Source: Acidobacteriota bacterium (GTDB taxonomy: Bacteria; Acidobacteriota; Vicinamibacteria; Vicinamibacterales; Vicinamibacteraceae). From it: a stretch of 9,505 nucleotides of DNA. Positions 8,541 to 9,505 of the stretch are shown piece after piece (the first letter of the stretch is position 1; each line of letters starts with the position of its first letter). Made by a program: the position numbers and the translations under genes. The notes below the pieces were generated by a model. That model searched no databases, had not been told where the DNA came from, and worked only from the letters and a program-made list of their open reading frames with translations. The stretch spans positions 1-9,505 of the forward strand of contig JACDAO010000775.1 of assembly GCA_013695405.1 (NCBI GenBank), given 5' to 3'.

Positions 8541-9203
8541 TTAGAACACCCGCCGCGACAGGCGGTCGATTCGGAACCGCGCCGTGTCGGCGATGGCCAT
8601 CACCGCCATCACGCCCGCCTGCACCGGGTCGGTGACCACCAGGTCGCAGGCGTCCGGCACACTGCCGGCCATGTTCAGGCTGATCACGGTCAGCCCCTGG
8701 GCGCGGACCTCGCGCACCGCGCGCTCGATGTCGCCGCCCATCAGCGACCCAGCCAGCACCAGCACCCGCACGCGCGGCAACCGCGGCACCGCGCGCACCG
8801 CTTCGGCGAGCGGTTGTTCGCCAACCAGCGGGATCGTGTCCACCGAGATCTTCTCGCCGCGGATGTTGTGCCGATCGGCCTCGGCGATCGCGCCAATGGC
8901 CACCTGTCCGACCTGGGCGCCGCCCCCCATGATGATCACCCGCTTGCCGAACACGTGCTGGAACGTCGCGACCCGTTCGACCTGCTGCACGACGTCGGAT
9001 CCAGTCAGATCGCGCAGCAGCGCGTCGAGCCGCGGCCCGGACACCTCCAGCAACAGGCGCGTCTGATCGGCGGTGTGCTCGAGGATGGTCAGGGTCGTGA
9101 TGTCGCCGTCGTGCGCCGCGATGATACCGCTCACCGCGTGCAGCACGCCGGGCCCGCTGCGCGTGGTCAGCACCAGCGCGAGGGGAGGCACGGGGTCGGT
9201 CAC
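8541..9203 (-). CDS. ACT-domain protein with C-terminal glycine-rich domain of unknown function (DUF5612-like)
   Basis: This 220-residue cytosolic protein has an N-terminal ACT domain (about residues 8-78; LALVLTTRSGPGVLHAVSGI is a typical opening with the glycine at the ligand loop), a fold that usually binds amino acids or other small ligands. The second domain (about 86-220) starts with KRVIIMGGGAQVGQVA, which looks like a dinucleotide-type glycine-rich loop, and has further conserved-looking stretches AGSLMGG (151-157) and TDPVQAGVMAVMAIADTA. From memory this resembles the DUF5612 family known mainly from methanogenic archaea; that match was not tested. No transmembrane segment is present. 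The start is GTG 9203: the nearby ATG at 9211 is out of frame, and an in-frame stop at 9249-9251 excludes longer starts. Its function is unknown; an amino-acid-sensing regulator or a nucleotide-binding enzyme are both possible. Confidence 0.75.
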   Translation of the reverse strand: MTDPVPPLALVLTTRSGPGVLHAVSGIIAAHDGDITTLTILEHTADQTRLLLEVSGPRLDALLRDLTGSDVVQQVERVATFQHVFGKRVIIMGGGAQVGQVAIGAIAEADRHNIRGEKISVDTIPLVGEQPLAEAVRAVPRLPRVRVLVLAGSLMGGDIERAVREVRAQGLTVISLNMAGSVPDACDLVVTDPVQAGVMAVMAIADTARFRIDRLSRRVF

Positions 9204-9276
9204 GCCGGCATGGTACGGGAAATCACCGGCCGGATGCCGCCCGCTGCGTCAGAATCTGGGTACGCGGAGGTGACCG
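9204..9276. promoter_or_regulatory. Divergent intergenic region, expected to hold two promoters
   Basis: These 73 bases separate the GTG start of the minus-strand ACT-domain gene from the ATG of the plus-strand membrane-anchored gene, so promoters for both directions should lie here or within the gene starts. No convincing sigma-70 -35/-10 pair was found; CAGAAT at 9250-9255 is at best a partial -10 match without a fitting -35. The call rests on gene orientation only. Confidence 0.4.
9266..9273 (+). promoter_or_regulatory. Strong Shine-Dalgarno site of the gene starting at 9277
   Basis: GGAGGTGA is a full eight-base complement to the 3' end of 16S rRNA. The GGAGG core ends six bases before ATG 9277, which is good spacing and supports that start even though the gene is cut by the window edge. 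Confidence 0.8.
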
Positions 9277-9505
9277 ATGACCGACCTCGACCGGATGCGA
9301 TCAGAAGAACCGTTGCCGATGGTGGACCCGCTGGCAGACCAGCAACCCTCGTCGCGGGTGCCATGGCTGGCGCTCGCGCTGCTGGTGCTGGCGGTCGCAG
9401 CGGCCGGATGGTGGTGGGCGCCGTGGTCGCAACAGTCTCCGGCCGAGTCCGTCGGCCGCGTTGCACTCGAGCCGGCGCCCGCCCGCCCGGAGGTGGGACC
9501 CAGAC
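9277..9505 (+). CDS. Membrane-anchored protein of unknown function, 5' part (3' end outside window)
   Basis: The frame is open from ATG 9277 to the window edge (76 full codons). The encoded N-terminus is short, charged and proline-containing (residues 1-28, opening MTDLDRMRSEEPLP), followed by one hydrophobic segment at about 29-49 ending in a tryptophan cluster (GWWWAPW), and then a proline/alanine-rich stretch (from about 51). This layout suggests a type II single-pass inner-membrane protein with its main domain in the periplasm after a flexible linker. It is preceded by a perfect Shine-Dalgarno. The layout is reminiscent of DUF3014-type proteins, but the domain that would prove this lies outside the window, so no function is assigned. 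Confidence 0.7.
   Translation, partial: MTDLDRMRSEEPLPMVDPLADQQPSSRVPWLALALLVLAVAAAGWWWAPWSQQSPAESVGRVALEPAPARPEVGPR

Noticed and set aside
7226..8635. A 469-codon plus-strand open frame opposite the amidohydrolase gene
   Set aside because: The minus-strand protein has a Tat signal and a full set of metal-site motifs; the plus-strand translation is Arg/Pro/His-rich and shows no motif.
9204..9276. Specific sigma-70 promoter boxes in the divergent gap
   Set aside because: No hexamer pair with acceptable match and spacing was found on either strand.

Overview
The window is very GC-rich and densely coding on both strands. It is bacterial chromosome from a Gram-negative organism: it carries an ADP-heptose synthesis enzyme (LPS-type sugar), a Wzm/Wzt polysaccharide exporter and an F-type ATP synthase. 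Vicinamibacteria-like Acidobacteriota would fit the GC content, the Tat-exported amidohydrolase and the gene mix, but that placement is inference; there is no rRNA or other marker to fix it. No tRNA, rRNA, CRISPR array, insertion sequence, integrase or phage gene was seen. No stretch over 300 bases lacks a gene; the longest gaps are about 60 to 76 bases.

Region 1 (2-3690, + strand) is the F1 part of the ATP synthase operon in the classical order alpha (3' part only), gamma, beta, epsilon. The genes are complete and keep the expected catalytic motifs.

Region 2 (3753-7179, + strand) is a packed four-gene run: a PP2C-family protein phosphatase, the ABC-2 permease Wzm, the ATPase Wzt with a C-terminal glycan-binding-type domain, and a stand-alone RfaE2/HldE-type heptose-1-phosphate adenylyltransferase. 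The genes overlap by 11, 4 (only if a rejected GTG start of wzt is used; otherwise a 5-base gap) and 17 bases, so they are very likely co-transcribed. Together they point to surface polysaccharide export plus heptose activation, with a phosphatase as a possible regulator. Only 62 bases and no convincing terminator separate atpC from the phosphatase gene, so read-through from the ATP synthase operon is possible.

Region 3 (7256-9203, - strand) is a convergent two-gene unit: a GTG-started protein with an N-terminal ACT domain and a conserved glycine-rich domain of unknown function, followed 10 bases later by a Tat-signal metal-dependent amidohydrolase. A 76-base gap holding GC-rich inverted repeats separates it from Region 2.

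Region 4 (9277-end, + strand) is the start of a divergent gene for a protein with one N-terminal membrane anchor; it runs off the window.

No clearly new multi-gene system is visible. The most unusual items are the ACT plus glycine-rich-domain protein and its pairing with the amidohydrolase, the phosphatase between ATP synthase and the glycan exporter, and the C-rich heptad repeat in front of atpG.
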